Source: CAZRRV01 sp964602735
GTDB taxonomy: Bacteria; Bacillota; Clostridia; Oscillospirales; Acutalibacteraceae
DNA length: 6,838 bases
Assembly (NCBI GenBank): GCA_964602735.1
Contig: CAZRRV010000061.1
Location: 1-6,838, forward strand
Direction of reading: 5' to 3'
Position numbers and translations under genes: made by a program. Under the pieces are notes generated by a model. It was not told the origin of the DNA. It searched no databases and saw only the letters and a list, made by a program, of their open reading frames with translations. Positions 6,685-6,838 of the stretch are shown in pieces. Every line of letters starts with the position of its first letter. Within the stretch, counting starts at the first letter, position 1.

Positions 6685-6780
6685 GACGGATTGTATATCC
6701 GGCCCGATTCTCATCATCGCGGGCTCTCTGTGCGGGCATATCCGCCTTTATCTCCGCGTCAGCGGTTTATCGTTTCGTTC

Positions 6781-6809
6781 AGTATAGCACCCGTTGCCGT
6801 CGCTGTCAA
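6781..6809 (-). promoter_or_regulatory. Sigma-A/sigma-70 type promoter of the trp operon
   Basis: Read on the minus strand, a perfect -35 hexamer TTGACA (6809-6804) is followed after exactly 17 bases by TATACT (6786-6781), one mismatch from the -10 consensus. The bases TGC directly before the -10 give an extended -10 (TGn) element. The predicted transcript start is an A near 6774. The T-box stem I begins only about 8 nt downstream of that point, which fits a leader starting just before stem I. No operator palindrome is evident around the promoter, so regulation is expected to act on the leader RNA rather than on initiation. This is the only convincing promoter seen in the window. The start site itself is inferred from spacing. 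Confidence 0.9.
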
Positions 6810-6838
6810 CCGTTTCGCGAAAATTATTTGAAGGCAAC

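Larger units (their letters stand above)
6490..6774 (-). ncRNA. Tryptophan T-box leader (tRNA-sensing riboswitch)
   Basis: This 5' leader is predicted to read the charging state of tRNA(Trp) and control transcription into trpE. Stem I closes with ACCGC (6766-6762) against GCGGU (6666-6662). Above it is a UGAC/CGAG internal loop that could be a kink-turn, then GCGG (6757-6754) with CCGC (6677-6674), then the specifier loop. The upper helix is GGCGGAU (6746-6740) with AUCCGUC (6691-6685). The apex has the AGAGAG element (6729-6724) and a GAUGAUGAGAAUC-type loop (6718-6706) typical of T-box stem I. The 14-nt T-box core AAGGTGGCACCGCG is at 6559-6546, and a terminator follows. Between stem I and the T-box are small hairpins, including UGCC/GGCA (6657-6646), GGGGUA/UACCCC (6605-6588) and CACGG/CCGUG (6579-6565, a stem III candidate). 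Their exact stem II assignments are uncertain. Family identity is secure from the core motifs. Confidence 0.96.

Noticed and set aside
6810..6838. AT-rich bases beyond the -35 as an UP element or upstream gene end.
   Set aside because: Only 29 bases are visible and nothing beyond a mildly AT-rich stretch can be supported.

Overview
The window holds one complete tryptophan biosynthesis operon, read entirely from the minus strand, with its promoter and its regulatory leader. The order of transcription is promoter, Trp-specific T-box leader, trpE, trpG, trpD, trpC, trpF, trpB, trpA. All seven enzymes needed to turn chorismate into L-tryptophan are present as separate, unfused, full-length genes with intact reading frames. 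No mobile element, CRISPR array, tRNA, rRNA or foreign-looking gene was seen.

Layout from the right edge: 6810-6838 is a short flank with no recognisable content. A near-perfect housekeeping promoter (TTGACA, 17-bp spacer, TATACT with an upstream TG) lies at 6781-6809 and predicts a transcript start near 6774. The leader, about 330 nt, runs from there to the trpE start codon at 6445. It contains a T-box stem I with a UGG (Trp) specifier codon at 6679-6681, several less certain hairpins, a canonical T-box antiterminator at 6524-6560 and an overlapping, mutually exclusive intrinsic terminator at 6490-6531. The seven genes then fill 4-6445 almost without gaps. Four junctions overlap (trpE/trpG 4 nt, trpD/trpC 4 nt, trpC/trpF 4 nt, trpB/trpA 8 nt). 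The other two have gaps of 3 nt (trpG/trpD) and 15 nt (trpF/trpB). The trpA stop codon is at 4-6, so whatever ends the transcript lies outside the window.

How it works together: TrpE and TrpG form anthranilate synthase; TrpD adds phosphoribose; TrpF isomerises; TrpC closes the indole ring; TrpA and TrpB form the alpha2beta2 tryptophan synthase. When tRNA(Trp) is uncharged, it should pair with the specifier UGG and, through its GCCA 3' end, with the UGGC of the T-box bulge. That stabilises the antiterminator and lets the operon be transcribed. TrpE also keeps residues linked to tryptophan feedback inhibition, so control probably acts at both RNA and enzyme level.

Organism: a T-box-controlled, complete trpEGDCFBA operon with Gram-positive-style GGAGG ribosome binding sites points to Firmicutes, most likely a fairly GC-rich member of Clostridia. 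This is inference from layout and protein style, not a species identification. The window is mostly a textbook locus. The points that deserve a second look are the completeness of the T-box switch, a misleading upstream trpE start inside the T-box, and a glutamate in place of the catalytic aspartate of TrpA.
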